64,000 bases of DNA, taken from NCBI RefSeq assembly GCF_014203235.1, contig NZ_JACHIN010000004.1:310001-374000 (forward strand), given 5' to 3'. Below the pieces are notes generated by a model. That model searched no databases, was not told the origin of the DNA, and saw nothing but the letters and a program-made list of their open reading frames with translations. This stretch comes from Nonomuraea endophytica (GTDB taxonomy: Bacteria > Actinomycetota > Actinomycetes > Streptosporangiales > Streptosporangiaceae). A program made the translations under genes and the position numbers. Of this stretch, positions 33,349 through 42,220 are shown one piece after another. Numbering within the stretch: the stretch's first letter is position 1; every line of letters starts with the position of its first letter.

Positions 33349-34340
33349 GCGGCCACCTCCCTGCGCACGCGCGGGTCCAGCACGCCGTAGAGCATGTCGG
33401 CCAGGAAGTTGGCGAGCAGGACGCCGATCGTGATGAACAGGAACAGGGCCTGCATGAGCGGGTAGTCGCGGTTGGTGACCGAGTCGAGCATCATCCGGCC
33501 GAGGCCCGGATAGTTGAAGATCGACTCGACCAGCACGGTGCCGCCGAGGATGCCGCCCAGCGCCATGGCGAAGCCGGTCACGTTGGGCAGGATGGCGATG
33601 CGGGCGCCGTAGGTGAGCGCGATCCTGCGCTGGGGCAGGCCCTTGGCGCGGGCCAGGCGGGCGTAGTCCTCGCCGAGCGTCTGGACCATGTTGTTGCGCA
33701 TGCCGATGATCCAGCCGATCGGGCCGACGATGAGCAGCGCCAGCGCGGGCAGCACGCTGTGCTGGAAGGCGTCGGAGAAGAAGATCCAGCTCCAGCCGGG
33801 GTTGGAGCCGGGCCCGTAGCCGCCGCGGGCGGGGAACCAGTTGAGCGTGATCGCGAAGAGGTAGATGAGCATGAGCGCCAGCCAGAAGAACGGCAGCGTG
33901 CCGACGAACGTGGAGCCCAGCGTGATCACCGAGTCGGCGCGGGTGTTGCGGCGGTGGGCCGCCCACGCGCCGAGCAGGGTGCCCACGGCGAACGAGAGCA
34001 CGTGCGTGACCCCGACCAGGATCACCGTCCACCACAGCGCCTGCCCGATCATGTGCGTGACCGGGTAGGGGAAGTAGGTGTAAGAGACCCCGAACTCGCC
34101 CCGCAGCACCGCGCCCAGGTAGTTGACGTACTGCGTGAGCAGAGTGCCGTCGGGGGCGCCGAGCATCGTGCGCACCGCGGCGACCTGGGCGGGGTCGATC
34201 GCCTGGCTGCGCCCGCTGAGCCGGGCGACGATGGCCTCGGCCGGGTCCCCCGGCTGCAGCCGGGGGATGAGGAAGTTGAGCGTGACGGCGGCCCAGAGGG
34301 TGGCCGCGAAGAAGCCGGCCCGCCGCAGGAAGTACCTCAT
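33345..34340 (-). CDS. Opp/Dpp-type ABC permease (DppB-like)
   Basis: A 331-residue permease with about six helices. MRYFLRRAGFFAATLWAAVT is the usual first helix of DppB; FGVSYTYFPYPV and the EAA loop YARLARAKGLPQRRI follow. The C-terminal LGGILGGTVLVESIFNYPGLG is conserved in the family. Its ATG overlaps the stop of the binding-protein gene (ATGA). It forms the membrane channel with the DppC-like subunit. Confidence 0.92.
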   Translation of the reverse strand: MRYFLRRAGFFAATLWAAVTLNFLIPRLQPGDPAEAIVARLSGRSQAIDPAQVAAVRTMLGAPDGTLLTQYVNYLGAVLRGEFGVSYTYFPYPVTHMIGQALWWTVILVGVTHVLSFAVGTLLGAWAAHRRNTRADSVITLGSTFVGTLPFFWLALMLIYLFAITLNWFPARGGYGPGSNPGWSWIFFSDAFQHSVLPALALLIVGPIGWIIGMRNNMVQTLGEDYARLARAKGLPQRRIALTYGARIAILPNVTGFAMALGGILGGTVLVESIFNYPGLGRMMLDSVTNRDYPLMQALFLFITIGVLLANFLADMLYGVLDPRVRREVAA

Positions 34341-35995
34341 GCCGGCTTCAGGTTCGTGATGATGAGCAGGTTGTCGCTGGGGGCCGCGTACGGGTTCTTC
34401 GCGTCGGGCCAGCCCACGGCCTTGTCGGTCTGATACTGGAACCACTTGGCCCCGTACCACAGCGGGATGACCGGCACCTGCTCCATCATGATCGTGGCCA
34501 GGCCCGCGACGGCCTTCTTCTGGGTGGCCTCGTCGGTGGCCACGCGCAGTTCGCCGAGCAGCCGGTCGGTCTCGGCGTCCTTCCAGCGCACGAAGTTCGA
34601 GGCCGCCTTCTTGCCGATGGGCGCGCTCTGGTCGCCGGCGAGCGGCTCGGCGAAGTTCCTGAACATGTTGCACGAGCCGCCGTGCACGCCGAGCAGCGCG
34701 TCGTAGCTGCCGATCGCCCGATCGCTCTCGTAGGTCGGGAAGTCCGGGGTCTCCAGGTCCACGTCGAAGCCGAGCGCCTTGAGGTTCTTGACGATGATCT
34801 GGCCGGCGGCCAGCCAGTCGGTCCACTCGCCCGGCACCTTGAACGTGAACGACAGCGGCTTGCCGTCCTTGCCGAGCCGGGTCCCGTCGGCGTCCTTGGC
34901 GTAGCCGGCGGCGGTCAGGGCGGCGTCGGCCTTGGCCGCGTCGTAGGGGATCACGCCCTTGCCGGTCAGGCCGGGAGGCAGCCACTTGTCGTGGCCGGGG
35001 ACGATGAGGCCGCTCTGGCTGGCCTGGGTGACGTAGCCGTTCTGCGACTTGTCGATGATCTGCTTGTGGTCGAACGCGCCGGTGAGCGCCTTGCGGAAGG
35101 CCAGGTCGTCGAAGGGCTTCTTGGTGAGGTTGAGGTAGACGCTGATCGTGCCGCCCGGCGGGTACCAGTAGTGGTTGACCTTGGGGTCGCGGGCCACGTA
35201 GGCCTTGTCCACGTCGGGGATGAACATCGCGTTGTGGTCGTACTCGCCGCGGCTCATCTTGAGCTGGTCGATCGGGCCGCCGCCGTCGGCCTTGTGGAAG
35301 CGGATCTCCTGGACCTTGATCTTGTCGGCCTGCCAGTAGTTCGGGTTGCGCTGGATGGTGAGCTGCTGGCGGTTGAAGGCCTTCACGGTGAACGGGCCGG
35401 TGCCCACGGGGTTGTCGGCGTTGACGAACGTCGCCGGGTCGGGGACCTTCGACCAGATGTGCTCGGGCACGATGAGGACGTTGACCGCGAGGGTGAAGGC
35501 GGAGGCGCCGGCGTCCTTGAAGCGCATGGTGACGGTCGCGGCGTCGGTGGCCTCGACGGAGGACAGATAGCGCCACACGCCCTCGTTGTCGAAGGCCGGA
35601 TATTTCTTGATCAGGGAGTAGCTGTAGGCCACGTCCTTGGCGGTCAGCGGGGTGCCGTCGGTCCACTTCACGCCCTGCCGTACCTGCAGGACGAGGGTCT
35701 TGGGGTCGGTCCAGGAGTACGCGGCGGCCAGCCAGGGCTTCGGGGTGCAGGAGAAGTGGTCGTACTCGACGAGCTTCTCGAAGAGGTATCCGGTGGCGCC
35801 CAGCTGGGTGGCGGGCAGGTAGGGGTTGTAGTTGGCCTGCGGCTCGGTGCCGCCGCCGAAGTCGCCGTAGTCCAGGTAGCCGATCATGCCCTGGGCGGTG
35901 TCCTGTGGGGCGGACATGCCTTCCGTGCCGGTGCATCCGGCCACGGCCAGTGCCGTCACTAACGACGCGATGAGGATCCGCTTACGTCCTCTCAC
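34337..35995 (-). CDS. Opp/Dpp-type substrate-binding lipoprotein
   Basis: A roughly 552-residue extracellular binding protein of the SBP_bac_5 family, size typical for peptide and oligosaccharide binders. The signal peptide has Arg/Lys residues, a hydrophobic core and the lipobox LAVAGC. The family segment VEYDHFSCTPKPWLAAAYSW and later NPVGTGPFTVK are clear. The GTG at 35995 is preferred because AAGGAG lies about 11 bases upstream; a GTG at 36007 is possible. It overlaps the end of lacI. It delivers cargo to the permeases; regulation by LacI suggests galactosides. Confidence 0.88.
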   Translation of the reverse strand: MRGRKRILIASLVTALAVAGCTGTEGMSAPQDTAQGMIGYLDYGDFGGGTEPQANYNPYLPATQLGATGYLFEKLVEYDHFSCTPKPWLAAAYSWTDPKTLVLQVRQGVKWTDGTPLTAKDVAYSYSLIKKYPAFDNEGVWRYLSSVEATDAATVTMRFKDAGASAFTLAVNVLIVPEHIWSKVPDPATFVNADNPVGTGPFTVKAFNRQQLTIQRNPNYWQADKIKVQEIRFHKADGGGPIDQLKMSRGEYDHNAMFIPDVDKAYVARDPKVNHYWYPPGGTISVYLNLTKKPFDDLAFRKALTGAFDHKQIIDKSQNGYVTQASQSGLIVPGHDKWLPPGLTGKGVIPYDAAKADAALTAAGYAKDADGTRLGKDGKPLSFTFKVPGEWTDWLAAGQIIVKNLKALGFDVDLETPDFPTYESDRAIGSYDALLGVHGGSCNMFRNFAEPLAGDQSAPIGKKAASNFVRWKDAETDRLLGELRVATDEATQKKAVAGLATIMMEQVPVIPLWYGAKWFQYQTDKAVGWPDAKNPYAAPSDNLLIITNLKPA

Positions 35996-37010
35996 CTTTG
36001 CTTTCACTCCTTCTGGTGGTGGTGCAGCCGCAGCTCTCGCGCAGCACCGGTTCGGTGGCGAGGACCGCGTCCATGACGGCGCCCGGGCCGCCGAGTCCGG
36101 AGATGAGCAGCCGGGCGGTGGTCGCGCCCAGTTCCCTGATGGGCTGGCGGACCGTGGTCAGGCGCGGCTGCACGAGCGAGGCCATGGGCACGTCGTCGAA
36201 GCCGGTGATCGCCACGTCGGCGGGCACCGACAGGCCTCGGCCGAGCGCGCCGATGAGCAGGCCGAGCGCGGTCTCGTCGTTGGCGCAGACCACCGCGCGC
36301 GGGCGGCGGCGGCCTTCGAGCAGCTCACCGGCGGCGATGACGCCGTCGGACTGCTGCAGCCCGAGCCGCAGCGGCTCGCGCGGCGCGCTCACCTTGGCCG
36401 CGCGGTGGGCGGCCTTGAACGCCTCCCAGCGTTCGGTCACGTCGGGCGAGCCGTCGGGGTTGCCGACGAACGCCAGCCGCCGATAACCGTGGTCGAGCAG
36501 CAGGTGCCTGGTCAGCTCGCCGATCGTGGTGTTGTCGGCGCGAACGGCCGGCACGCCGTCCATGGAGCGCCCGGCCAGCGTCACGACCGGGACCCGCTCG
36601 GCGACCCGCCGGAGCGCGTCGTCACTGAGCGTGCCGCCGTGTACGGCCATGCCGTCCACCCGCTCGGCCATGGTGAGCACCTGCTCGCCGGCGCCGGCGC
36701 GGTGGTGGGTGGCCAGGATGTGCACCGAGGCCCCGACCGCCATCGCCTCCGACTCGAAGCCCTGGATGAGCTCGGAGAAGTACGGCCCCGCCAGCCCCGG
36801 GAAGACCATCGCCACCGAGCCGTGTTTCTGCTCGGCCAGGGCGCGTCCCATCTGGCTGGGGCGGTAACCGTATTCCTCGATGACGCGCAGCACGCGCTCG
36901 CGCATCTCGGGGCTGACCTGGCCCGTTCCCCGCGAAACGCGGGAGACGGTGGCGACGGAGACCTGGGCGATCTTGGCGATTTCTCGCACTGTCGGGCGTC
37001 TGTTGCCCAT
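35982..37010 (-). CDS. LacI-family repressor of the galactoside regulon
   Basis: A 342-residue LacI/GalR-type regulator. The N-terminal HTH is TVREIAKIAQVSVATVSRVS with the hinge after it. The periplasmic-binding-like effector domain includes ITGFDDVPMASLVQPRLTTV, a family signature near the C-terminus. A GGAGG site precedes the ATG at 37010. A matching operator lies 26 bases upstream at 37036-37053, between it and the GH35 gene. It leads the transporter operon, so it likely represses transport, beta-galactosidase and, through the site at 29434, galactonate dehydratase. Confidence 0.92.
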   Translation of the reverse strand: MGNRRPTVREIAKIAQVSVATVSRVSRGTGQVSPEMRERVLRVIEEYGYRPSQMGRALAEQKHGSVAMVFPGLAGPYFSELIQGFESEAMAVGASVHILATHHRAGAGEQVLTMAERVDGMAVHGGTLSDDALRRVAERVPVVTLAGRSMDGVPAVRADNTTIGELTRHLLLDHGYRRLAFVGNPDGSPDVTERWEAFKAAHRAAKVSAPREPLRLGLQQSDGVIAAGELLEGRRRPRAVVCANDETALGLLIGALGRGLSVPADVAITGFDDVPMASLVQPRLTTVRQPIRELGATTARLLISGLGGPGAVMDAVLATEPVLRESCGCTTTRRSESKGERT

Positions 37011-37035
37011 ATGCCCGCCTCCGCCGTAACGTGTT

Positions 37036-37053
37036 GCTGTAACCGCTTTCAGC
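37036..37053. promoter_or_regulatory. LacI-type operator between lacI and beta-galactosidase
   Basis: GCTGTAACCGCTTTCAGC is an 18-bp palindrome with a central CG. It shares GTAA-x-CGCTTTC with the site at 29434. It lies between the divergent lacI-transporter operon and the GH35 gene, so one site can control both. Confidence 0.8.
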
Positions 37054-37109
37054 GACCATATGTGAGGAACCTCACCACGGCAAGACCCCCACAGAGAGGA
37101 CCCGTCCGC

Positions 37110-39416
37110 ATGCGCGACATCCGTCTCGGCCGGCGCAGGATCCTGATCGACGGCGTGCCTTCGCTGGTCATGAGCGGGGAGGTGCACTACTTCCGGCTGG
37201 CCGTCCGCGACTGGGGCGACCGGCTCGACCGACTGGTGGAGGCGGGCTGCACGGCGGTGGCGACGTACATGCCGTGGCTGGTGCACGAGCTGCCCGACGG
37301 GTCCGTCGACCTGACCGGCAAGACCGGCGGGCACCGGGACCTGACCGGGTTCCTGGACCTGGCGGCCGGGCGCGGGCTGGCGGTGATCGCCCGTCCGGGG
37401 CCGTTCGTGATGGCCGAGCTCAAGAACGAGGGCATCCCCTACCGCGTCTACGAGCGGCACCCGCACGTGCACCCGGTGACCTGGGACGGCGCACCGGCCC
37501 CGACCAGGACCATCGACTACCTCGCGCCCGCGTTCCTGGAGGAGGTGGACGCCTGGTACGCGGCGATCATGCCGGTCCTGGCCGAACGGCTGGCGCCGAA
37601 CGGCGGGCCGGTGGCGGCGGTGCAGCTCGACAACGAGGTCGGGATGTTGTCGTGGGTGAGCAACTCCCCCGACCTGACCGACGGCGTGCTGGCCGACTTC
37701 GCCGCGTGGAGCGGCGGCGCGTTCGGCGGCCTGTCGCCGCGCGGTCCGTCCGGCCCCGGCTCGCTCGCCTTCCACCACGCGCTGGGCGACTACAACCGTG
37801 ACCGGTACGCCCGCTACTTCGCCTTCCTGCGCGAACGGGCCGAGGCCTACGGGGTGCGCGGCGTGCCGTACCTGGTCAACATCCACGGGACCGGCGGCGG
37901 GCGCGGCCGGACCTACCCGATCGGCATCAGCCAGCTCTACCGCGCCTACCGAGGTCAGCCGCAGCTGACCTCGGGCTCCGACCACTACCTGGGCGACCTC
38001 ACCGTGGGCAACGTCGCCGACCTGTACGTCGGCAACGCGTTCATGGCCGCCGTCCACGACGCCGACCAGCCGCTCACCTCGCTGGAGTTCGAGGCGGGCA
38101 CCGGCGACTACGGCGAGGACCTGGCGCTGATGGTGCCGCCGTCGGCGCTGGAGCTGAAGACCCGGCTGTGCGTGGCTCAGGGGAACCGGCTGATCAACTA
38201 CTACCTGTTCGCCGGCGGGGTGAACCCGCCGCTCGACCTGCCCGCGGGCGACGGCAACGACCGCGTCGCGTTCACCGGCGAGCGCCACGGCTTCGCCGCG
38301 CCCGTGGACCCGGAGGGGCGCACCGGCCCGGCGTTCGCGGCGATCCGGTCGGTGCTGTCGGCGGTGCGCGGGGCGGCGGAGCTGCTGGCCGACATGGACG
38401 AGGAGCACGACGACGTGGCGCTGGGCTTCGTGCCCGACCACTACCTGACCGAGTACGCCTACCCGGGCGACGCCGAGCGGCGGGCGGTCGTGGCCGACCT
38501 GGAGCGCTTTCGCGGGATGGGCTCCAGGGACGTCCTGGCCAGGGCGCTGCTGCTGGCCGGGTTCTCCTTCCCCGCCGTCGATCTCCAGGAGGATTTCGGC
38601 CCAGGGCGGGTGCTGGTGCTGGGCAGCGCCACCACGCTCGCGGCGCCGGTCCAGCGGCGGCTGGCCGCGTACGTGCTGGACGGCGGGCGGCTGCTGCTGG
38701 CCGGCATGCTGCCGGGACGCGACACCGACGGCGCGCCCTGCACGATCCTGGCCGAGGCGCTGGGCCTGTCGGCCGGGACGCCGGTGGAGGGCACGGCCGA
38801 GTTCTTCCCCTCGGTCCGCGCGGAGGGCCGCGCCGAGGTCCGCGTCGGCGTGTTGCAGCACCTGAGCGCGCCGGAGGCGGAGGTCCTGGTCCGCGAGGCG
38901 GTCTCGGGCGCCCCGGTCGGCGTGCGTGTGCGCGCCGGGTCCGGCCAGGCGATCGTGCTGACCTGCGACTACCCGTGCCACCTGGACTTCTGGACCGGCC
39001 TGCTCGCCCTGCTCGGCGCCCGGCCCCGGCACACCCACGACGCGCCGGTCCCGGGCATCGTGGTGACCTCCACCGCGGGCCCGGGCGGGCAACGCCTGGT
39101 GCACCTGCTGAACGTCAGCCCGGTGGACCAGTCACTCGTGCTCAGCAGGGACGGCCGGCCGCTGTTCGGCGGGCGCGGGATCGACCTGCCCGCCCGCTCG
39201 GGCCTGATGCTCCCCGAGGGCGTCGGCGAGCTGGCCTGGTCGACCTGCGAACTGGCCGGTCCCGGCCTGCTGCGCCGGCGCGGCACGGGCGACGCGGCCC
39301 AGGTCGGGGAGCGCCTGCTCACCTGGCCCGACGACCCCGCCGCACGGGGACGGACGGTCCGGCTGGATCAGGAGCGCCCGGCCCCCGGCCACTCGACGCC
39401 CTCGAACGGGTCGTAG
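37110..39416 (+). CDS. Glycoside hydrolase family 35 beta-galactosidase
   Basis: A 768-residue GH35-type enzyme. The N-terminal TIM barrel has GEVHYFRL, the conserved RPGPFVMAELKNEG and VQLDNEVG, in which Glu176 is the proposed acid/base. A later SLEFEAGTGD near 325-335 probably supplies the nucleophile Glu. A C-terminal domain with a glutamine-amidotransferase-like fold segment (about 440-640) follows. There is no signal peptide, so it acts in the cytoplasm on imported oligosaccharides. It is divergent from lacI with an operator between. Its last 49 bases overlap the opposing ligase gene. Confidence 0.85.
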   Translation: MRDIRLGRRRILIDGVPSLVMSGEVHYFRLAVRDWGDRLDRLVEAGCTAVATYMPWLVHELPDGSVDLTGKTGGHRDLTGFLDLAAGRGLAVIARPGPFVMAELKNEGIPYRVYERHPHVHPVTWDGAPAPTRTIDYLAPAFLEEVDAWYAAIMPVLAERLAPNGGPVAAVQLDNEVGMLSWVSNSPDLTDGVLADFAAWSGGAFGGLSPRGPSGPGSLAFHHALGDYNRDRYARYFAFLRERAEAYGVRGVPYLVNIHGTGGGRGRTYPIGISQLYRAYRGQPQLTSGSDHYLGDLTVGNVADLYVGNAFMAAVHDADQPLTSLEFEAGTGDYGEDLALMVPPSALELKTRLCVAQGNRLINYYLFAGGVNPPLDLPAGDGNDRVAFTGERHGFAAPVDPEGRTGPAFAAIRSVLSAVRGAAELLADMDEEHDDVALGFVPDHYLTEYAYPGDAERRAVVADLERFRGMGSRDVLARALLLAGFSFPAVDLQEDFGPGRVLVLGSATTLAAPVQRRLAAYVLDGGRLLLAGMLPGRDTDGAPCTILAEALGLSAGTPVEGTAEFFPSVRAEGRAEVRVGVLQHLSAPEAEVLVREAVSGAPVGVRVRAGSGQAIVLTCDYPCHLDFWTGLLALLGARPRHTHDAPVPGIVVTSTAGPGGQRLVHLLNVSPVDQSLVLSRDGRPLFGGRGIDLPARSGLMLPEGVGELAWSTCELAGPGLLRRRGTGDAAQVGERLLTWPDDPAARGRTVRLDQERPAPGHSTPSNGS

Positions 39417-40570
39417 TCGACCTCCAGCTCCTCCTGCGGCGGCCGCTGCTCCTCCGGCACGTGCTGCAGGTTGACCCGGATCCGATACCACACGCTGCTG
39501 CGCCCGCGCATCCCGTCGACCAGCACGTCAGCGGGCTCCAGCAGGGCGGCCACGCCGGGGTGGCGCTCCTTCCAGCGCTCCAGCCCGGCCACGGCCTCGT
39601 CCTTGTGCTGCGCCCGCGCGATCTCGATGAGCGGCATCGTCTGCTGCCGCCGCCCCTCCCCCTTGGGCGCCTTGGGCGCGGGCCCCAGCGACTCAGCCAG
39701 CTCCAGCAGCCCGTCGAGCGTGCCGGCGTGCAGATCCATGTCCTCCCACGGGTCGCCGATCTCGGAGTAGCGCTTCGGCACGGTCTCGATCGTGAACGCC
39801 TCCGGCCGGCAGCCGGGCACCTCGTCCCAGGTCAGCGGCGTGGACACGCGGGCATCGCGGACCGCGCGCACCGAGTAGGCGGAGGCGACGGTGCGGTCGT
39901 AGGCGTTCTGGTTGAAGTCGACGAAGACGCCCTCGCGCTCCTCCTTCCACCAGCGGGCGGTGGCCAGGTCGGGAGCGCGCCGCTCGACCTCGCGGGCGAC
40001 GGCCTCGGCCGCCTTGCGCACCTGCGCGTACGGCCAGCGCGGCTCGATCCTGGCGTAGACATGGAAACCCCGCGACCCGGACGTCTTGGGCCAGGCGGTC
40101 AGCCCGTGCTCCTCCAGCACCTCCCGCGCCACCTGCGCGGTGGACAGCACGTCGCGGAAGGGCACGCCGGGGATCGGGTCGAGGTCGATGCGCAGCTCGT
40201 CGGGGTGGGCCAGGTCCCCCGACCGCACCGGATGCGGGTTGAGGTCGACGCAGCCCAGGTTGAGCACCCACACGAGCTGGGCCAGGTCGCTGACCACGAC
40301 CTCGGCCGCGCTCAGCCCGGAGCGGTATTTGAGCTCGGCCACCTCGATCCAGTCCGGCCGCTTGGCGGGCGCCCGCTTCTGGAAGAACGCCTCCTCCTGG
40401 ATGCCGTGCACGAACCGCTTGAGGATCATCGGCCGTCCGGCGACGCCGCGCAACGCCCCGCCGGCCACGGCCTGGTAATAGGTGATCAGATCGAGCTTGG
40501 TGTATCCGGCCTCCGGGAAGACGACCTTGTCGGGGTTGGTGATGCGAACCTCTCGCCCAGCCACGTCCAT
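39368..40570 (-). CDS. LigD-type polymerase (primase) domain protein
   Basis: A 400-residue stand-alone homologue of the polymerase domain of bacterial DNA ligase D, used in non-homologous end joining to add nucleotides at broken ends. Landmarks are ITNPDKVVFPEAGYTK near the start, the catalytic RIDLDP, SGSRGFHVY, and ARVSTPLTWDEV. There is no ligase or nuclease domain in this chain. A C-terminal extension beyond about 300 is poorly conserved. The ATG at 40570 is used; a GTG at 40591 is possible. It is downstream of the enoyl-CoA hydratase genes and overlaps the GH35 3' end. Ku and the ligase are not in the window. Confidence 0.88.
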   Translation of the reverse strand: MDVAGREVRITNPDKVVFPEAGYTKLDLITYYQAVAGGALRGVAGRPMILKRFVHGIQEEAFFQKRAPAKRPDWIEVAELKYRSGLSAAEVVVSDLAQLVWVLNLGCVDLNPHPVRSGDLAHPDELRIDLDPIPGVPFRDVLSTAQVAREVLEEHGLTAWPKTSGSRGFHVYARIEPRWPYAQVRKAAEAVAREVERRAPDLATARWWKEEREGVFVDFNQNAYDRTVASAYSVRAVRDARVSTPLTWDEVPGCRPEAFTIETVPKRYSEIGDPWEDMDLHAGTLDGLLELAESLGPAPKAPKGEGRRQQTMPLIEIARAQHKDEAVAGLERWKERHPGVAALLEPADVLVDGMRGRSSVWYRIRVNLQHVPEEQRPPQEELEVDYDPFEGVEWPGAGRS

Positions 40571-40652
40571 GGACTCAAGATACGTGCTCACTCCGACAAA
40601 GCCCGGGACCCCTTCCGAGTGGCCCCGCCCCTGGCCGACGTCGGCTGGTCGG

Positions 40653-41396
40653 CTAGGAGAAGCGGCCGTGCCGGCCCTCCCCCGAGGCGAACCTGGCCGC
40701 CCCGGCCAGCCCGTCCTCAAGCGAGATCATGCCGTGGCGCAGCTCGTTGACCATGGCCTCGCGCTCGGGCAGGCCGTCCTGCTCCAGGGCGGAGAGCCGG
40801 TCGCCGCGCAGGCACGTCTGCGGGAACGCGGCCAGGGTGGCGGCCAGCTTCTCGGCCGCCTGCCGCGCGGCGCCGGTGGGGACGACGCGGTTGGCCAGGC
40901 CCATGTCCAGGGCCTCGGCGGCCTCGACGGGGCGGCCGGTGAGGATCAGGTCCATGGCCCGCGACAGGCCGATCAGGCGCGGCAGCCGTACCGTGCCGCC
41001 GTCGATGAGCGGCACGCCCCAGCGGCGGCAGAACACCCCGAAGACCGCGTCGCGCTCGGCCACCCGCAGGTCGCACCAGAGGGCCAGCTCCAGCCCGCCC
41101 GCGACGGCGTGCCCGGCGACGGCGGCGATCACCGGTTTCGACAGGCGCATCCTGGTCGGCCCCATCGGGCCCTCGCCCTCCTCGCCGACGTGGTTGTCGA
41201 GCACCTTGAGGTCGGCGCCGGCGCAGAACGTGCCGCCCTCGCCCCACAGCACGGCGACGGCCGCGTCGGACTCCTCGAACTCGGTGAACGCCGACACCAG
41301 CGCGTCGGCGGTCTTCCTGTCGACCGCGTTGCGCGCCTCCGGCCGCGACAGCACGACCGTGGTCACCGGTCCCGCGCGCTCCACTCGGACGCTCAT
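40653..41396 (-). CDS. Enoyl-CoA hydratase/isomerase family protein
   Basis: A 247-residue crotonase-fold enzyme. The oxyanion-hole segments GTFCAGADLK and AVAGHAVAGGLELAL are clear. The catalytic Glu pair is not obviously standard: the second loop reads GVPLIDGGTVRLPRL, as in some isomerases. It acts on an acyl-CoA, by hydration or isomerisation. Its ATG overlaps the stop of the second hydratase gene (ATGA). It belongs to an operon with another crotonase and an acyl-CoA dehydrogenase, consistent with breakdown of an organic acid. Confidence 0.88.
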   Translation of the reverse strand: MSVRVERAGPVTTVVLSRPEARNAVDRKTADALVSAFTEFEESDAAVAVLWGEGGTFCAGADLKVLDNHVGEEGEGPMGPTRMRLSKPVIAAVAGHAVAGGLELALWCDLRVAERDAVFGVFCRRWGVPLIDGGTVRLPRLIGLSRAMDLILTGRPVEAAEALDMGLANRVVPTGAARQAAEKLAATLAAFPQTCLRGDRLSALEQDGLPEREAMVNELRHGMISLEDGLAGAARFASGEGRHGRFS

Positions 41397-42220
41397 GGCT
41401 CTCGCCTCCGTGATCCGTAGTCGCCGAACGGGTCGTCGCGCTCACGCACCGCCTGCCGGAATCCCACGTCGGCGGCCCTGGCCACGAAGTCGCGGCCCTC
41501 GCGCGTGTGGCGCGCCACCCCGTCGAGGAACGTGCCCAGGGTACGGCTCGCGCCGAACCCCATGTTCTCGGCGGTCTGGTTGCACAGCAGCTTGAGCATC
41601 TCCAGCTGGTTGCCGGGAAGCAAGGCCATCCGGGACGCCAGCGCCATCGCGTGTTCCTGGAGCCGCTCGTCCGGCACCACCTCGGCGATCATGCCGATCT
41701 CGGCGGCCCGCCGGGCGGGGATCTCGTCGCCGGTGAGCAGATAGCGCTTGGCCTGCTCGAAGCCCATCCGGTAGACCCACATGGCGGTGGTGGGCGTGCC
41801 CCAGACCCGGGCGGGCGGATAGCCGAAGCTCGCCCCCTCGCCCGCCACGATGACGTCGGCGCACAACACCAGGTCGGTGCCTCCGGCCAGGCACCATCCG
41901 TTGACCGCGGCCACGGTCGGCTTGGCGGCGTACCAGAGCTTCATGTAGACGTCCACGAACGACTTCATCAGCCGGAAGTCCTTGGCCGAGTCCCAGTCGC
42001 CCTCGGCGGCCTGCGCCTCGGTGGACCAGTCGAGACCGTAGCCGGCGCAGAAGGCCGGGCCGTCGGCGCGCAGCAGCATGACGCGCACGTCCGGGTCGGC
42101 GTCCGCCTCGTCGACCGCCCCGGCCAGCGCGTCCCGCAGGCCGGGGGTGATCGTGTTGTACTCCTTCGGGCGGTTGAGGATGATCGAGCGGACGCCGGCG
42201 GCGGTCTCCGTGCGGATCAC
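41393..42220 (-). CDS. Enoyl-CoA hydratase family protein
   Basis: A 275-residue crotonase-fold enzyme. GPAFCAGYGLDWS and AVNGWCLAGGTDLVL form the oxyanion hole. ARVWGTPTTAMWVYRMG lies in the second active-site loop. The C-terminal helical region is longer than in its neighbour and has a GASRTLGTFLDG stretch typical of a distinct subgroup. It starts with GTG overlapping the acyl-CoA dehydrogenase stop (GTGA), and overlaps the next hydratase by ATGA. The substrate is unknown. Confidence 0.87.
   Translation of the reverse strand: MIRTETAAGVRSIILNRPKEYNTITPGLRDALAGAVDEADADPDVRVMLLRADGPAFCAGYGLDWSTEAQAAEGDWDSAKDFRLMKSFVDVYMKLWYAAKPTVAAVNGWCLAGGTDLVLCADVIVAGEGASFGYPPARVWGTPTTAMWVYRMGFEQAKRYLLTGDEIPARRAAEIGMIAEVVPDERLQEHAMALASRMALLPGNQLEMLKLLCNQTAENMGFGASRTLGTFLDGVARHTREGRDFVARAADVGFRQAVRERDDPFGDYGSRRREP

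Noticed and set aside
35982-39104. A 1040-residue open frame on the minus strand across lacI and the GH35 gene
   Set aside because: Only its last third is LacI; the rest is the antisense shadow of GH35, a common effect of high GC3.
35886-39416. An 1176-residue plus-strand frame
   Set aside because: The part before 37110 is antisense to lacI; the GH35 protein begins at the ATG at 37110 after the operator.
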